Assembly: GCA_023974075.1 (NCBI GenBank)
Contig: CM043808.1
Location: forward strand, 25,427,578 to 25,491,577
Source of the DNA: Chaenocephalus aceratus
Taxonomy: Eukaryota > Chordata > Actinopteri > Perciformes > Channichthyidae
Reading direction: 5' to 3'
DNA length: 64,000 nucleotides
The position numbers and the translations under genes were made by a program. A model generated the notes under the pieces. It was not told where the DNA came from. It made no database searches and saw only the letters and a list, made by a program, of their open reading frames with translations. Of the stretch, positions 20,925 through 35,595 are shown piece by piece; positions within the stretch are counted from its first letter, which is position 1, and each line of letters begins with the position of its first letter.

Positions 20925-23390
20925 ATAACTTATAATCACAACGGCAACAGTTTGCAGAGCTGTGCTTCGTTGACATAATTCCAGCCATGCGTCACGCCTC
21001 TTTTAAACATCACTGTTGGCTGAAATCGACTCCGGAGAATACATCGGTTATAGCTCCTCCAGAGAGACTCCTCGCCGTGGAGGTTTAATACTTTGCTGTT
21101 ATCAGATGACAAATGTAATACATTTATTGCAACTTCAATTGATAATTTTATTACAAACAATAAAAACGACAATGAACCCATCTCTTGTTCTCTGCTGTGG
21201 GAATCATTAAAAGCCTACCAACGGGGCCAAATCATCTCTTATTCTGCGCAGTTAAATAAAACTCGTTCTGCCAAAATTAATGATATATCGTGCAAGATAA
21301 AAAAAAATAGATCCGCAATTAGCCATTTGTCTCTCTCCCAATTTACACAAAGATCGAGTTGAATTACAGACGGAATTTGATCTCATAACTACTGATGCAG
21401 AGCGCCTTCTTTTACGCTCACGTTCAATTATGAGCAAGGTGATAAGGCGAGCTGCCTTTTGGCCCACCAATTGCATCGTCAGGCAGCCTCACGTTTACTC
21501 CTCCAGATAAAAGATTCATCAGGCACGGTGCATACCGATCCTAGTACCATTAACTCAGTCTTTGGCTCATTCTATTCTTCTCTATACAAGTCTGAATCGC
21601 CGTCCGACACTTCTGAGATGGGCGCTTTCTTTGACAATCTCAATTTCCCTACTATAGGTCCTGGTGTTTCAAAAGAACTTGATTCTCCATTAACCTCAGA
21701 TGAGATCTCCCTCGCTATAAATAACATGCAAAATAAAAAAGCTCCTGGCCCTATTTACTATTTACTTACTGTACTGAGTACATTTGGGCTGGGTCATATA
21801 TTTATTTCATGGATACGCCTTCTTTATACATCCCCACAAGCTAGTATTTCCACTAATGGCATTCAATCTCCTTATATTACTTTATCCAGAGGAACCCGTC
21901 AGGGATGTCCACTATCTCCTTTGCTTTTTGCGTTAGCCATAGAGCCTTTGTCAATATATCTGAGGACCTCAACCACTTTCACTGGGATATCGCGGCTGGG
22001 GATGGAATTTAAATTGTCCCTGTACGCGGATGATTTATTGTTGTATGTCTCAAGCTCCAGTAACTCTATACCAGCAATTGTATCTTTTCTTTACGAAATG
22101 TGGTTCATTCTCAGGTTACAAAGTGAATATTTCCAAAAGCGAATGTTATCCTGTTAACACTCTGGCATCACAATTGAACCAGTCCGATGTCCCCTTCAGA
22201 TTGAGCCCCTCTGGCTTTATGTATCTAGGTATCAATGTAACAAGAACACTAAGTTCCCTTTTCGCTGCCAATATCTCCCCTTTAATGTCTAAAATCAAGT
22301 CAGACCTTCAAGGATGGAAGAGTTTACCTCTGTCGCTTATGGGTAAAATTAACACGGTTAAAATGAACATTCTTCCTAAGTACCTATTTATTTTCCAATG
22401 TCTCCCCCTATTGCTACGTAAACATTTTTTAAGACTCTTGATCAGGTTATTTCTGGCTTTTTATGGAATGGAAAGGCACCCATAAGTAAATCTACTACTA
22501 CTACCAATTTAGGAGGCATTTTAAGTTTACATCTGCATCCACTTTAGCTCCCTTATTGGGAAACCATTTATTCCGACCTGCCTTAGCCGACCCCACTTTC
22601 TCTGTATGGCATGAGAAGGGCCTGAGGACTTTTAGAGAGCTTTATAAGGATAATACCTTTCGTAGTTTTACTGATATATCAAGGGAATTTGAACTCCCAA
22701 CATCTCACCTTTTTCGTTATTTCCAAATTAGACACTGTACCAAATCCCTGTTTCCATCCTTTCTCTCTCTACCCCCTAATCAAATATGGGATGAGTTCCT
22801 TTGTTCCGATCCCCTTCAAAAGTCACTTATTTCAAAAATATATAACAAACTCCTGACTGATGACAGCTCACACACATACCACTAACATCAAGGCTGCCTG
22901 GGAGGCTGAGCTAGGTGTGAGCTTGGGTGATCACTGGTGGGACACGGCTCTTAACAGGATTCATACGAGTTCATCCTGTGCTCGTCTCACTCTCATACAG
23001 TTCAAGGTGCTGTACAGGGTTCATTTCTCAAAGGCACGATTGTCACAAATATATCCCACTGTTATTGACATCTGTGACAAATGTCAAGCCTCTCCCTGCA
23101 ACCTATCCCATATGTTCTTCTCCTTCCCATTAGGGTTTTCCTTTTGGCAGAAGTTTTGAGGATATCTCAAAAATACTCACGGTGAAAGTCTGTCCCCATA
23201 TTGCCATATTTGGGTGCCCAGAAGATTACAACAGATACAACTCGGGGCAATTTGATATTCTGGTATTTACTTCGTTATTGGCAAGACGACTTCTTCACTG
23301 GAAATCCAAAAAAGCAGTACATACTACATTTAAATATATGTGATTTGGAATGGAGAATCAGTTAGGACCTCCCCATAACCATAGAAAACA
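20925..23390 (+). mobile_element. L1-like LINE ORF2 remnant, copy 1
   Basis: Plus-strand frames give a broken L1/Tx1-type ORF2. It has a linker region (LLWESLKAYQRGQIISYSAQ), then SFYSSLYKSE, then SRGTRQGCPLSPLLFALAIE and KLSLYADDLLLYVS (22010-22060), then YLGINVTRT, SLMGKINTVKMNILPK and the C-terminal CDKCQASPCNLSHMFFSFP with zinc-finger-like cysteines. Frameshifts occur near 21360, 22080 and 22480. Residues after KAPGP are deleted, which removes part of the palm. A near-identical copy is at 35596-38060. Confidence 0.85.
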
Positions 23391-23475
23391 CAACTATAGA
23401 TGAAAAAAATCTCCAATATTCCCAAGTAAATACTATAAGTGTGAATTATTTTTAAATATTTTATTAGGACTTTGT

Positions 23476-24826
23476 TTAGGAGCGCATTATAATGATTGGT
23501 CCCGAAGTCACGCTTTTGAAACCAGGGTCATCTGAAACGGCAAGTTTTTGACCTGTGGGAGAAAAAAGAAAATATATATATATCTTAGCCACTTTATTCA
23601 AAAGCCATCGTCACATTTGATAATTTGAGCCAACACGTGTAAACCTTATTGTACATTACTGGATAATGAAATCAGCATGTATGAGCGCATACCCTTCATC
23701 GTGTTGTCCTGGTCTGAACAGTGCACATCCAATGGATTTCTAACATCACAGATGACCACCTCACAGTGGACAAAGACCTACAAGATATGAACAGATTTAA
23801 GGGTTGTTATAGACAGCATACTTTTGTTTTCCAAAATCTGAACATCAAAAAATAAAAAAAAGACCATTTATTCTTATGACTGATAGTACCTGACGGTTCA
23901 AGTTATCCTTGTCTTCAGCAAAGGCAAACATAGGGACCTCAAACCGCTTGAAGTTGGAAGGATTATGAACTCTGCCCTGAGGCACAACAGAGTGGAAGAT
24001 CACTGGGTGCGGGTCCCTTGAGTTTGCACAACTGATGGAGAAAAAATATATATTTTATTTGGGTAAAGATGTCCTAAAGTCTGCAACATTAGCACCCTAT
24101 TATTTTTAAACCATCCCTTTTTTACAGTTTGACAAACAGTTTATTGGGACAAGAAAAAAAAATATATACACAAGTTACCCGTTAACAATGAGGTCCCATT
24201 GAGGGAGGGACATCTTGTCCTCCTCCAGCGTCGCCCAGCAGTGCGCCAGCTCAAGAGATACTTTAGGGTTGTAAGATCCCATCAGTTCCACCTCGAAATA
24301 CAGCGGCTGTTGTAGGTACTTTGTGATGGGATCGTCCTCTACGCGGTGAAACGCACTGTAGGAGTCATCTGAAGTGAAGCAGAACATGTTGGCCCGAATT
24401 ATTAAGGATTCAGACAGGAATAGAAACATTAAGGTACATAATGCAGAAGAGTTTAACTTGGATGTAGTCAACATCCCAGGTGCCAACTCAGTTCATTGGT
24501 TTAAAGAATAACTTTATGAAAAAAAAAAACATTCCAATTACTTAAAGTAACTACATTCATATGAACTGTCTCCAAGTTACCCAAAATCCTGCATTTTGAT
24601 AGAAAGTGTTATCCTGTCTCTTTGCATTAAGCTTTTTCAACGTGTTGACATAACTCTTATTTCCCCCAGTTTCTAGCTTTGGGAGGACTTCAAAGACTTC
24701 AAAAATAAATCTAATCCTTGGCAAGCATGCGAGAAAAAGAAATAAAAACACACAAGGCCTGAAGAACTTTCTTTACCCAAAGCAACTCTCATTTCAACCT
24801 GCATCTCGCCTCGTGCATCGTCAGCG
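23476..24826 (-). pseudogene. Second ZP-domain gene, last five exons only, copy 1
   Basis: Exons on the minus strand: 24777-24826 (5' cut), 24179-24368, 23890-24031, 23693-23777, 23476-23552. They read GEMQVEMRVAL, DDSYSAFHRVEDDPITKYLQ, SVVPQGRVHNPSNFKRFEV, VFVHCEVVICDVRN and a tail ending in a TAA stop (23476-23478). Exon phases and the 190- and 142-nt lengths equal ZPAX exons 18 and 19, so it is a diverged relative. All junctions keep the frame, but the upstream gene is gone: a DNA transposon end abuts the first exon at about 24827. The remaining part is the C-terminal half of a ZP module, so it is not expected to work. The exon-17 equivalent has a normal GT donor. Confidence 0.85.
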
Positions 24827-24938
24827 TACCATGGAGATCTAGCCTGCTAAAAAGAGAACCAGCATCGTAGGACCGGAAACCCTGAGTTTTCCCTGAAGTT
24901 AGCCGGCTAAGCGAAAATCCTGCTTCGTAGTACAGGCC
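24827..24938. mobile_element. DNA transposon right end, solo
   Basis: Matches the right 112 bp of the element at 3446-4647 and ends in the inverse of GGCCTGTACTACGAAGC. It joins the broken ZP exon on one side and TTC32 intron on the other, as in unit C (39497-39608). Confidence 0.85.
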
Positions 24939-26499
<1,561 letters not shown>

Positions 26500-26755
26500 T
26501 TTGAAGCCAAGTCTTGACATATACCTCTGGTCTGAACTTGTTCAGTGGAGGGCCAACACACTAGATGAAAACCATGGCTGACATGCTTTTTACCTCTAGG
26601 GAGATTCTAGTTGCGGTTAAAATGTTCATCTGACTAAACCCACGTTCACACTCAGCTGTGGAGATGACCAGAGTGTTCACTGCTTGAAGGAGGGGTTTCA
26701 GCTCTTCTGGTGCTGGTGGTATCACTTCATCAACAGTTTTGAGTCTTACCAGCTA
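26500..26755 (-). pseudogene. hAT-type transposase C-terminus (KIAA1586-like), unit B
   Basis: Same block as 5198-5452: STAECERGFSQMN, CVGPPLNKF and YVKTWL with the shared stop after MVFI. The common stop shows the gene was already dead before the units were duplicated. Confidence 0.65.
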
Positions 26756-26881
26756 GCTAACACGAGAGAAAAACGTAGGTAAACTCCAAACTAAGTTGTC
26801 ATTGCTGTTTATGTCCATAGATTCCACCTTTGGTGACTAAAGTAATGAGTAATGATGACTAAGATTACTGACTTGACTTAC

Positions 26882-26954
26882 CTGAAATGTTATTTTTAGT
26901 ATTTTTAAATATGAAGTCCTTCAGATCGCGTTGTCCTCCTGGTCGCTTGGCCAT
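26882..26954 (-). pseudogene. KIAA1586-like hAT first coding exon, unit B
   Basis: MAKRPGGQRDLKDFIFKN with a GTAAGT donor, as at 5574-5646. Upstream is the empty target site (single GCTTCTGG) of the unit-A hAT. Confidence 0.5.
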
Positions 26955-27758
26955 TGTGATGACCGTTACCTGCGCTTCTGGCATCGATCAAACGGGCACA
27001 TCACGGCGCCCTCTAGGGCACTCTCAGTGTAGCGTCAGTGACTTAGTAAAAATGTCATTGCGTGTGTGCGTGCTTCCTCGCCCACAGTATTTTACTCAAA
27101 ATGCGCAAAATTAATGTTGAAATAGCAGTAATACCAGTGCCATGTTCATTGATAAAATTACATAAGGGATGGAAAGGGGGAATGGCAGTTTTGGAAGGGG
27201 ATGATTTTGACCGTTTTTATTTCAGGGGGGGATGCCATCCCGCCTCAACTCGAGTACTGCTAGTACAGACATCGCCAACAATTGAACAAAGAGTACCTGG
27301 ACTGTAAGGAGATACACTTTGTATACAGTTGTTCTGCACATTTGAAGTTCTAGTTTTTAAACTGAGTGAACATTTGCAAGTATTTGAGGGTTGTCTTGCT
27401 CCATTGGCTGTGAATTCTGTTAAGGTTTGTTGTGTTCCCTAAAGGCGGAAGTGACTACATGCAACAACAAAAAAAACACCCAATCATGTTTTAGTGCGTC
27501 TCAAGTAGGCGGGGCAATAATAACTTCAGAACATCTTTCATTTAGCACCTACATAAACTTATCATTTTTAGTTGTTTATTATATAGGATATCATTGCTAC
27601 ATATGTTGATGCTTCTCTGCATTTTCTTGAAATTATGAGGGTACTGGTTGACACAGAACCTGCTTTTATTAATATGTCCCTTAAAATTGACCACAGAAGA
27701 TGCAATACATTGATAAAAGCGACTATATAAATAAATGTGGCTATTTTTTTTGAATTCG

Positions 27759-27764
27759 TTTATT
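27759..27764 (-). promoter_or_regulatory. Polyadenylation signal of ZPAX copy B
   Basis: AATAAA on the minus strand about 155 bp past the stop, matching copy A. Confidence 0.7.
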
Positions 27765-27918
27765 TTTTTCACAATACACGAGTCGTTACTGTCATCCATC
27801 AATATAAAAGGCAGTACAGTACATTCATTGATAAAACTGTTCCCCTGGTCCCAAACAAAACAATGAACACAATTACATAAGGTGCAAATGACAAAATGTA
27901 AACACTTGTAGAACATAT

Positions 27919-30900
27919 TCAAAGGTTAGACAGAAGAATTGCCCCAGAGGAGATCTGCCTTTGGCGTGTTGAGTCGGTGCTTCTTCGCTCTGCAAAACAA
28001 GTAAAGATTACCAACTGCACATCCAGATCGACTACATTTGTTCAGACTCGGTCACTTACCCTTTTTTACACCTGCAGGTCTTGAGTAGCTCTGATCTGAA
28101 GGATGCACACACTGGCCTCTGCAGGAAGCATCTGCCTGGCTGCTTGTGTCACAAATCACTGCATCACAGTGGACATAGATCTGTGGACAGACAGGATGAT
28201 TTATTGCACATGGCTACATGCAGCAGTGGCCAAAAGACTCCAGATTTGGATTTACAAGTCTTACCTGGTCTTTCAGAACCTCGTCATCTTTAGTGAAAGT
28301 GAACATCTTTACAGAGAAGCGCTTGATGTGGGACGGGACTAAAAGTCTGGAGTCACTCACAACGGGATGGAAAATTGTTGCATAGCTGTCATTGCGATTC
28401 TCACAGCTAGTAAAGGAATTCGAAAGTTAATAAAGCAGCAGTTAAACAAATTAAATGAGTAGTTAGTAGTTAGTTTTGCACAACATTACCTGTCCACAAT
28501 GATGTCCCAGCTTGGCAGAGATGTCCTATCTTCATAAAGGGTTGCCCAACAGTTCTCAGCAATGAGTTCCAAGTGCGGGTCGGTAGAATGCATCAGCTCC
28601 ACCTCAAAATACAGAGGCTGCTGCAGATATTTCACCACTGGATAATCCTCTGCTTGGTAGAAGAGCTCGTAGGATGGATCTGCAGGAGAAGAGTGCCGTT
28701 AGAGACAGGAGGCCTGGACATTTACAGTTTCATGTCATTTCAAACCTTTATTTAATCAGATTGGTCCCTTGAGATCATAGATCTCTTTTTCAACGGAGAT
28801 CTGCAAACAGTGTTTTGTATGCATGAACAAGATGTTGTAAAATTCCACCATGCCTTGGGAAAGCCTCATCTGCACCATCAGCTGCCCAGTGCCGATCTCT
28901 GCAGCGGGCTCATAGGTTCTTGGTTTAGCGCTGAAGGCAACAGTCTGAGTCTCATTGACCACATAGAAGCAGGAAATGGTTTGCCTATTAGGGGAAAAAA
29001 TAATTAAAAATGCATACATTGAAGGTGTTCATCTCCAATTATACAGAATCAAATATTTTACCTGTAATCAGGATCAACTGGTGATGTGTTGGCTGCTCCT
29101 TTGGCGTTGTTGTAAGACAGGCGGATCTCATTTTCATACATCATGTAGTTGTCAAAGAACTATTTAACAACAAAAACGCATTAACATTTAACAACAAAAA
29201 CCCTTTTGATATTTAAATGCGATTCACACTCACCGTTCTGGTGGTTCCACAGGTATCCACACTGAAGGAGAAATATGCAACGCGATCGTCGCTGAACTGT
29301 GGTGTGCAGGACTGGTCCTTTAGCGTCAGCTGACTTGGCTTCAGATTACGAGTCGATTCAACCTTCACAGCAACAGCGGTCATTGTGCCATTGGGGTGGC
29401 ACTCTGGAGGAAGAAGCAGGCAATGTGTAAAGCAACACAAATCCATCAATTAAAGCAGCAAATATACTTACATGTTCCATCTTACCTGTTGCTTTCAAGG
29501 GAAAGTAGCAAGCCAGATAGAGATCAGCAAGCACCCAGTCGTTTGCACGATCCAACAGAAGCAGGTCAATTCTGGATTTGACTGATTCTGCAGTGAGCAG
29601 CTGTGGAAAAGAAAGTAAAGTTAGCCAATGCAGAAGATCTATGGTGGGATTTTGTAGTTTTGACATACCTCGAAAACAGCGTCCTTGGCAGTGTATGGCA
29701 GAATGAGGCTGAGGTGTGTGCCGTTCTCATAGAAATTGTAGTCTTCAGCCATCTCAGCAGTCAGCTCTCGAGGTCCAACGATAGCCTTGAAATTAGAGCC
29801 GTGACTCCCGAACTTCACGCTGATGTAAAACTGGTTCTGGTCACAGGTGCCAGCCATGATGGGTAGCACTAGAGCAGCAAAACATGCATTATCCATTTGA
29901 TTGTGTAGCTTTTACTCTAATATGTTTGATTTAATTTTAGAAAACACAATTTGCATGAAGATATTGTCAAAAGCAAATTCAATATGATCTCACCAACATC
30001 CTGCAGAGAGGCCCGCAGGTCGACCGGGAGAGCAAAAGGAGTTTCTTCAGGCAGGACGATCAACCCAAAGATCAGAGGGAGGAAGTAGGATGTAACCAAG
30101 CGCTCAGGATTCTGCAACAAATGAAATAAAAGCTCAGCAACACTGAAAATATGTTGGTACAAAGTGATATTTTGAATCTATAATGTCATACATGTTTTAA
30201 GACAACATCGGCATCAAAGGGCACTTGAAGAGAGAAGCTCTTGGAGCCATTAGCCAAGCTGTGTTCCTGGACTGTGAAGCCTTTGGCATTGCTCTCCTCA
30301 ACAGTGAGGACCCCGGTGGAGAAGGTGATGTTCCTCAGCTCAACGTCATGGAGGAAGGTTCCCAAGAGAACGCTGAACACCCGAGTCTCTGGGACAGTGT
30401 CTGAGGAACAGAAAGTGGCAGGTTTACAACTTCTAAACCAGCCTCAACATTGATAGAGAAACATTTAGTAGTTGGATTGAGTGCCATTTAAAAAAAACAA
30501 AAAAGTGCCCTTTGTAAGCAAAAGTAGATTTTGTACTTGGCTTCAAATCCCATCCAAACACACCATTTTGCAAAAACTGAAGACTTTATTTCATGGTTTA
30601 GCAGTCTTTAGGATATATCCGAGCAAGTCCGAGTTCAAATGTCCTTTTTTTCATACCTACTAGAAAATGTGACTTACCATCCTGGATTTGGGGAGATTGC
30701 GGCATCAGAGGGGTCATGATGGGGAACAAAACCTTGTATCTGGTATCATCTTGGGTGTCATCTTCTCTCCACAGTACCTCAAGCATGGGCTCCACAAAGT
30801 AGGTGATGTGGTACTGGTAATCTTGGGCATGGCTCTGCAATAATTCATGACATTTCAATAAAAGCTACAAATGCACTAGTGACTCTTGCATTTGTAATCT

Positions 30901-32915
30901 AGAGATTTCCCCAACCTTGTAGTAACCATCAGGCGAGCCCACTGGGATCTCGACGACGATGTGGAAGTCTGTGGTGCTCAGTGTGTACCCCCGTGCGGCC
31001 ATCTGAGATCTATCAAGCCTCTGCCCGTTGATTCCCATGTGCATTTCTGAGACTGTAATTCTGCCGTCCAACAGAGGAGTCACACGGCGAGGTACGTGCC
31101 AAGAGATCATATCCTCGGTGAAGAGGACGCCACCTGTTAATGACAAAATGGAGCTGTTGAGGTTAACTGTGCAACAATTAAGCTTACTGTGAATGCAATA
31201 TGTTGCTCAGGACTCACCTTTGGGACAAGCAGCTGCCAAGTTCACTACATTCAGACCCTGTGGTGCCATGTAGTAGGCGCTCACCCTGAAAACTTCCATG
31301 GGGACTCCAGCCACCTAAAGAGAGGAGAGGTTTAATATAATTGACAAGGAGGGAAAGGAAATAAACACTGTATAGGAGTGTGTTGCTTACATCCTCTGAA
31401 TAAGTCTCTGCTGTATTGTACGGGCTTCGCATAACCAGACGACTAGAGGTAGTTTTGGCAGCGTAGCCGGCTTGTTCAGCCTCTTGCAACACCATGGCCA
31501 CTGGTTCTGGGGTGTAAAACGTCATCTTCCAGATACCTTGTGATGCACCAGAGGCCTACAGGAAAGAACAAATAATGAAATCCTCATTGGTGTAGGGAGG
31601 AATTAAACTGTAGTATCTGAACAGTTTAATTCAACATACTTCAAGATTAGCATTGAGCTTCTCGTCTTTACCATCCCGAGTCTGACCCTTAGCTTCAGCA
31701 TCAAGGTTAGCCATGTGGTGGGAAACCTAAAACAGAAAATGGTGGTTTTAGCATTAGTTTCCATACACACAAGATGGTGGACTAATCAATATAAAGATGA
31801 CCTACTTCCATGTAGTTCCTGTCGCAGAGGATCTCCCTGGAGGCCCAGCGAGTGTAGCTGCAAGTCTGAGACACATCATGACTGACCACGTCTGATGGAT
31901 TCTCGCCGTACATCTGAAGTCTCAAGCCAACGTTAAATGTAGCATCATCCTATAAATATATAAAAAAAAACTAAATTAAGTGAAACTCCCCAATATTCTT
32001 TGGTTCCAGCTTCTTTGTCATTTAAAATGTAATATCCTTGCCTTCAGGAACACATTTGAAGTCTAAATGGATATTTGTGTATGTAACAAACAAGTCAAGA
32101 AAGTACCAAGCAGATTAATGGAGGAATACAGTTTTGAGTGGAGCAGTGCTAATATTTTAGGGATGTACCAAACAAAAAGGGAAATGTACTTTGGGTCTTT
32201 TAACGGTAAGGGGTTACAAATAAATTCAGGGAAACACAAAAATGGGAGCAACCATGTGTTTGTTGAGCCATTAATTCAGTCACTTGACAGAATTAGCACA
32301 GCTAAACCTGGTAGAAAATTACATTGAATGCTGTTAAACCACTTTAGCTCAAAACAAACCTTGTTGTCCACAAAGCAGCCCATCAGGGAGGTGTAGATTC
32401 TGGTGTTACCCCACGGGTCAGACTCCATGCTGTATCCACACTGAGCAGCCATGCTAGGTGTTAACAAAATGTGCTTGGTGCCATCTGAGGGGAGACAATA
32501 AGCTTTGTCAGGGACCCCTTTCCTCAGTGATGAACCAATCAGCTCCATTATTAGCAGTTAATACTTACTGATAGCCTCCACCTCAAGCTGGTTTCCCACT
32601 GCTAAAGCCTTGTCCAACGACAGTCTCATTACATTTGCGGCACAGTCAGACCTTAACCCACTGCCTGTTAAAAGAAAAGGCTTGTGAGGAGAATGTAAAC
32701 CGACTTAATATGCTGTGTAAAATGACTTAACGAGAATTGAAGCTTACTTGACTGCAAATATAGCTTCAAATTAGACCTGGCTTGACCCAAGATGATAGCT
32801 GCAGCCATCCATAACAAACTTGAACACATAAAACACATCATTTAGAGACAATTAAGTACACACATAGAAATAAATCTACAAGAAATGTAACTTACATGTT
32901 CCCAAGCCTCAGCAT
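27919..32915 (-). CDS. zpax: ZPAX-like egg-coat ZP-domain glycoprotein, copy B (910 aa, 21 exons)
   Basis: Same exon set and phases as copy A, no frame break. Exons from the start: 32896-32915, 32748-32818, 32569-32664, 32360-32484, 31806-31949, 31640-31726, 31391-31555, 31218-31314, 30916-31133, 30678-30834, 30192-30400, 29994-30111, 29669-29868, 29486-29600, 29234-29403, 29062-29159, 28854-28984, 28490-28679, 28265-28406, 28072-28180, 27919-27989. Signal peptide and ZP module are as in A. Coding differences from A are few: YHFYENG becomes YNFYENG in exon 13, DDRGAY becomes DDRVAY in exon 15, SRVLV becomes SRLLV in exon 19, HPPGQ becomes HPSDQ in exon 20. The exon-17 GC donor is kept. A 2-bp deletion in intron 4 is the main indel against A. 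High similarity implies recent duplication or gene conversion. Confidence 0.82.
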
Positions 32916-33050
32916 GTTGCAGTTTGTAAGCAGTAAAACCAAAAAGAATACAGTCAGTATCAGAGCTTGGCAATGTCCAGCACACCTTCCCACAAACACA
33001 CAAGTCTAAAAGGAAGGGGACTGGATGATTAACTGAGACATCAGCAGCTG

Positions 33051-33057
33051 CTTTATA
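33051..33057 (-). promoter_or_regulatory. TATA box of ZPAX copy B
   Basis: TATAAAG on the minus strand in the same context as copy A, about 140 bp before the ATG. Confidence 0.6.
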
Positions 33058-33099
33058 TTCCACTTAATGACAAAGCACAGGTGAGGCTTGTTAAGGATT

Positions 33100-33100
<1 letters not shown>

Positions 33101-33152
<52 letters not shown>
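33101..33152. repeat. CA microsatellite upstream of copy B
   Basis: The longest of the four CA tracts, about 26 units. Confidence 0.95.
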
Positions 33153-33154
<2 letters not shown>

Positions 33155-33438
33155 GTGAGCTGATGTATGCCTAGTTTATTAAGAACATATTGTAAAAACA
33201 TATGTATGGAAAGGAAAAACACACATTTTTCAGTAGTTTAAAAAAAGTATTTATTGTTCAGCAAAAGTAGATTTGTATTTGATATTATACATATATTACT
33301 TTTTTATATTTGAAGAAGCAACAAAATAATCCACAGTTAATAATAAATTAAACTTTTCCTTAAAATCACATGTGCTTTTGATTTTTCCTTTGAGCCTCCT
33401 TATAATGACTGTAATCTAACACTTGATTATTGTTTGTA

Positions 33439-33750
33439 TATATGCTGTATATATATTGACCTTTCCAAAGCGTTTGACACCGTTGATCATCGCATTTTAA
33501 AGCAGAGGCTACTCAGTATATCCAGCCTTGCAGTGGGGTGGTTTGTGAACGACCTCTCTGAAAGGTCCCAATGTGTTCATTTTGATGGACTGTCTTCTGA
33601 GTGGTTACACATTTCTAATGGTGTACCACAAGGTTCTGTTTTAGGACCACTTTTATTCTCCATATATATCAACAGTTTAGGTGATAATGTGGATGAAGCT
33701 ACTTTACATTTTTATGCGGATGATACTGTAATGTATTGTGCAGGTCCCTC
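33439..33750 (+). mobile_element. LINE reverse-transcriptase fragment, unit B copy
   Basis: Duplicate of 14190-14501, with the same DLSKAFDTVDH and YADDTV motifs. The second half of the LINE is absent here because of the downstream deletion. Confidence 0.8.
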
Positions 33751-35595
33751 TAGTGATGTTACGTATTAGGCCGAGGCTTCGGAGCGTGTGTCGAGTAATC
33801 CCCGAAGCTTTTTGTGAAGCATGTATCGAGGCTTGTATCGTTTTGGGCCAGTGACGTCATCGATGACAAACGAAGCCTCGCTGCCTGTCGACACCACGTG
33901 ACTGCTTCAGGAAGCGATTCAGATCGGTTGAACCGTTGAACCACTCACAATGCTCATAATACCCATGGATGTATAACAAGAACCATATTACCCCTCCTTT
34001 ACCCGGGCCCGGTGACACGATGGAATTAAGAGAGCTCAGACCCTCACTTATATAGAGGTCGGAACTTGTCATAAGTATAAATGGATGCAAGCATAAATAA
34101 ATGTAGGAATAAAAACATCAATAAAAACATCAATAAATACAGGAATACATATCTTGCAGTGTTTTCAGGGAGCTTTAGTGTGTGTGCTGTGGCTCAGCTG
34201 GAAAGCAGTTGACTCATGACTGCAGGGTCCCTGGTTCAACAACTGAACAATACGTATTTTTTTGTTGTTTATAAAAGCTACAGCTAAATGAGACAATGTA
34301 GTTAATAAATATATTCTTTGATATGGTTTAGCCTTTCTCAGGCAAATTATGATACAAAAGTGTAAAAGATGTAACATTTATTTGTAATCCTGTATTAACA
34401 GAATTTTGCACCAGTAAGTGTTTTAAAATGACTGTATATTATAATAATAAAAACAATGTATCAATACAGTATATTGTTGTTATATCTATAAATAAATGTA
34501 AATGTCTGCTGCCTTCTATAAAGACAAAAGAAGCAATATATGTTCGAAAACTGGAAAAGAAGAAGGGTTTAACTTTGCAGAGGGCAGTGAATGTGCTTGT
34601 GTGACTTTGCAGAGGGCAGTGAATGTGCTTGTGATTCATGGAACAATTGTATTGGTTTTTGTTTAAAAACAATGTTTTTTCCACAGTTTTCGGGCTTAGA
34701 CGATTTATTTTCTTTGACACAACTTATCCTGCCTTTGAAAAGACCCTTTCACACGGGACTGAGGAAGCAGGTGTGCACACAAAAGTGACTGCAAGTTTAT
34801 GCAGGTTTGAATAAACATGTTTTTGTGTCTGCCAGTAGTTCAGAGGGTCCTGCAAGCGTCCGATATTTGGTTCGAACAGTTGCGTCAGCTGTGCATTCTT
34901 GGTCTTCCTGGACATCTTCACAGTCTGATCCAATTTATGCCAGAGTTTGTTTCCTGAAAAGTATACACAGAGAGTGTCAGTGGATGTAGTAATTACTTCA
35001 AATTGCTTTGAAATTAATAAAATCAAGCTGTGTTAAGAATGAGTATCTTGTAACTTTCTTTTATTTGCATGATAAAGTGAAGTTAACATGGTTAAATTAT
35101 AAAATATATTATTCCAAAATATTAAATGACAAACCTTTAGTAGGTCCACCTCCATGTCCCTCCTTGTTCTCATGTATGGTACGATAATGCCTTAGCATGG
35201 AAGAAGTATTGTTATTATATCCCAGTTCCCTGGAGCACAATAAACACTTCACATTTGAATGAAATAGAAAAAGTAAAAAAATGAACCATACAAAATCTAA
35301 CATAATACATCTGTTGTAATATACTATGTATGCAACCTACCTTATTGGGTGAAATCAGATCAAAGTATTCCCACACAGGGGAAGTCCTTCTCTTCTTTGC
35401 TGGCTCCATTCTAACGAGTTGCAAAAATATCGTACAACCAAAACTGGCAAACGACAGTGTTGTCTTCTCACAAGGTTCACACATCTTGATTCGAATCCCA
35501 TGGTTTTTATCTGTCAGAAGCACGCGCCAAGATCTGAAGCGCTTCCTGAAGCGCTTCCTGAAGCAGTCACGTGGTATCGACAGGCAGCGAGGCTT
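33751..35595. mobile_element. Chimeric hAT made by deletion between two copies
   Basis: 33751-34343 equals the left part of the hAT at 14502. At 34343/34344 the sequence jumps to the position matching 17559, inside the larger hAT. It then follows that element through the stop-containing dimerisation block (34615-34965) and the BED finger (35138-35409). It stops at 35595, where it jumps to the start of the L1-like LINE. The right hAT terminus is lost. Relative to the A-B spacer, 2452 bp and 2118 bp are missing. Confidence 0.85.
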
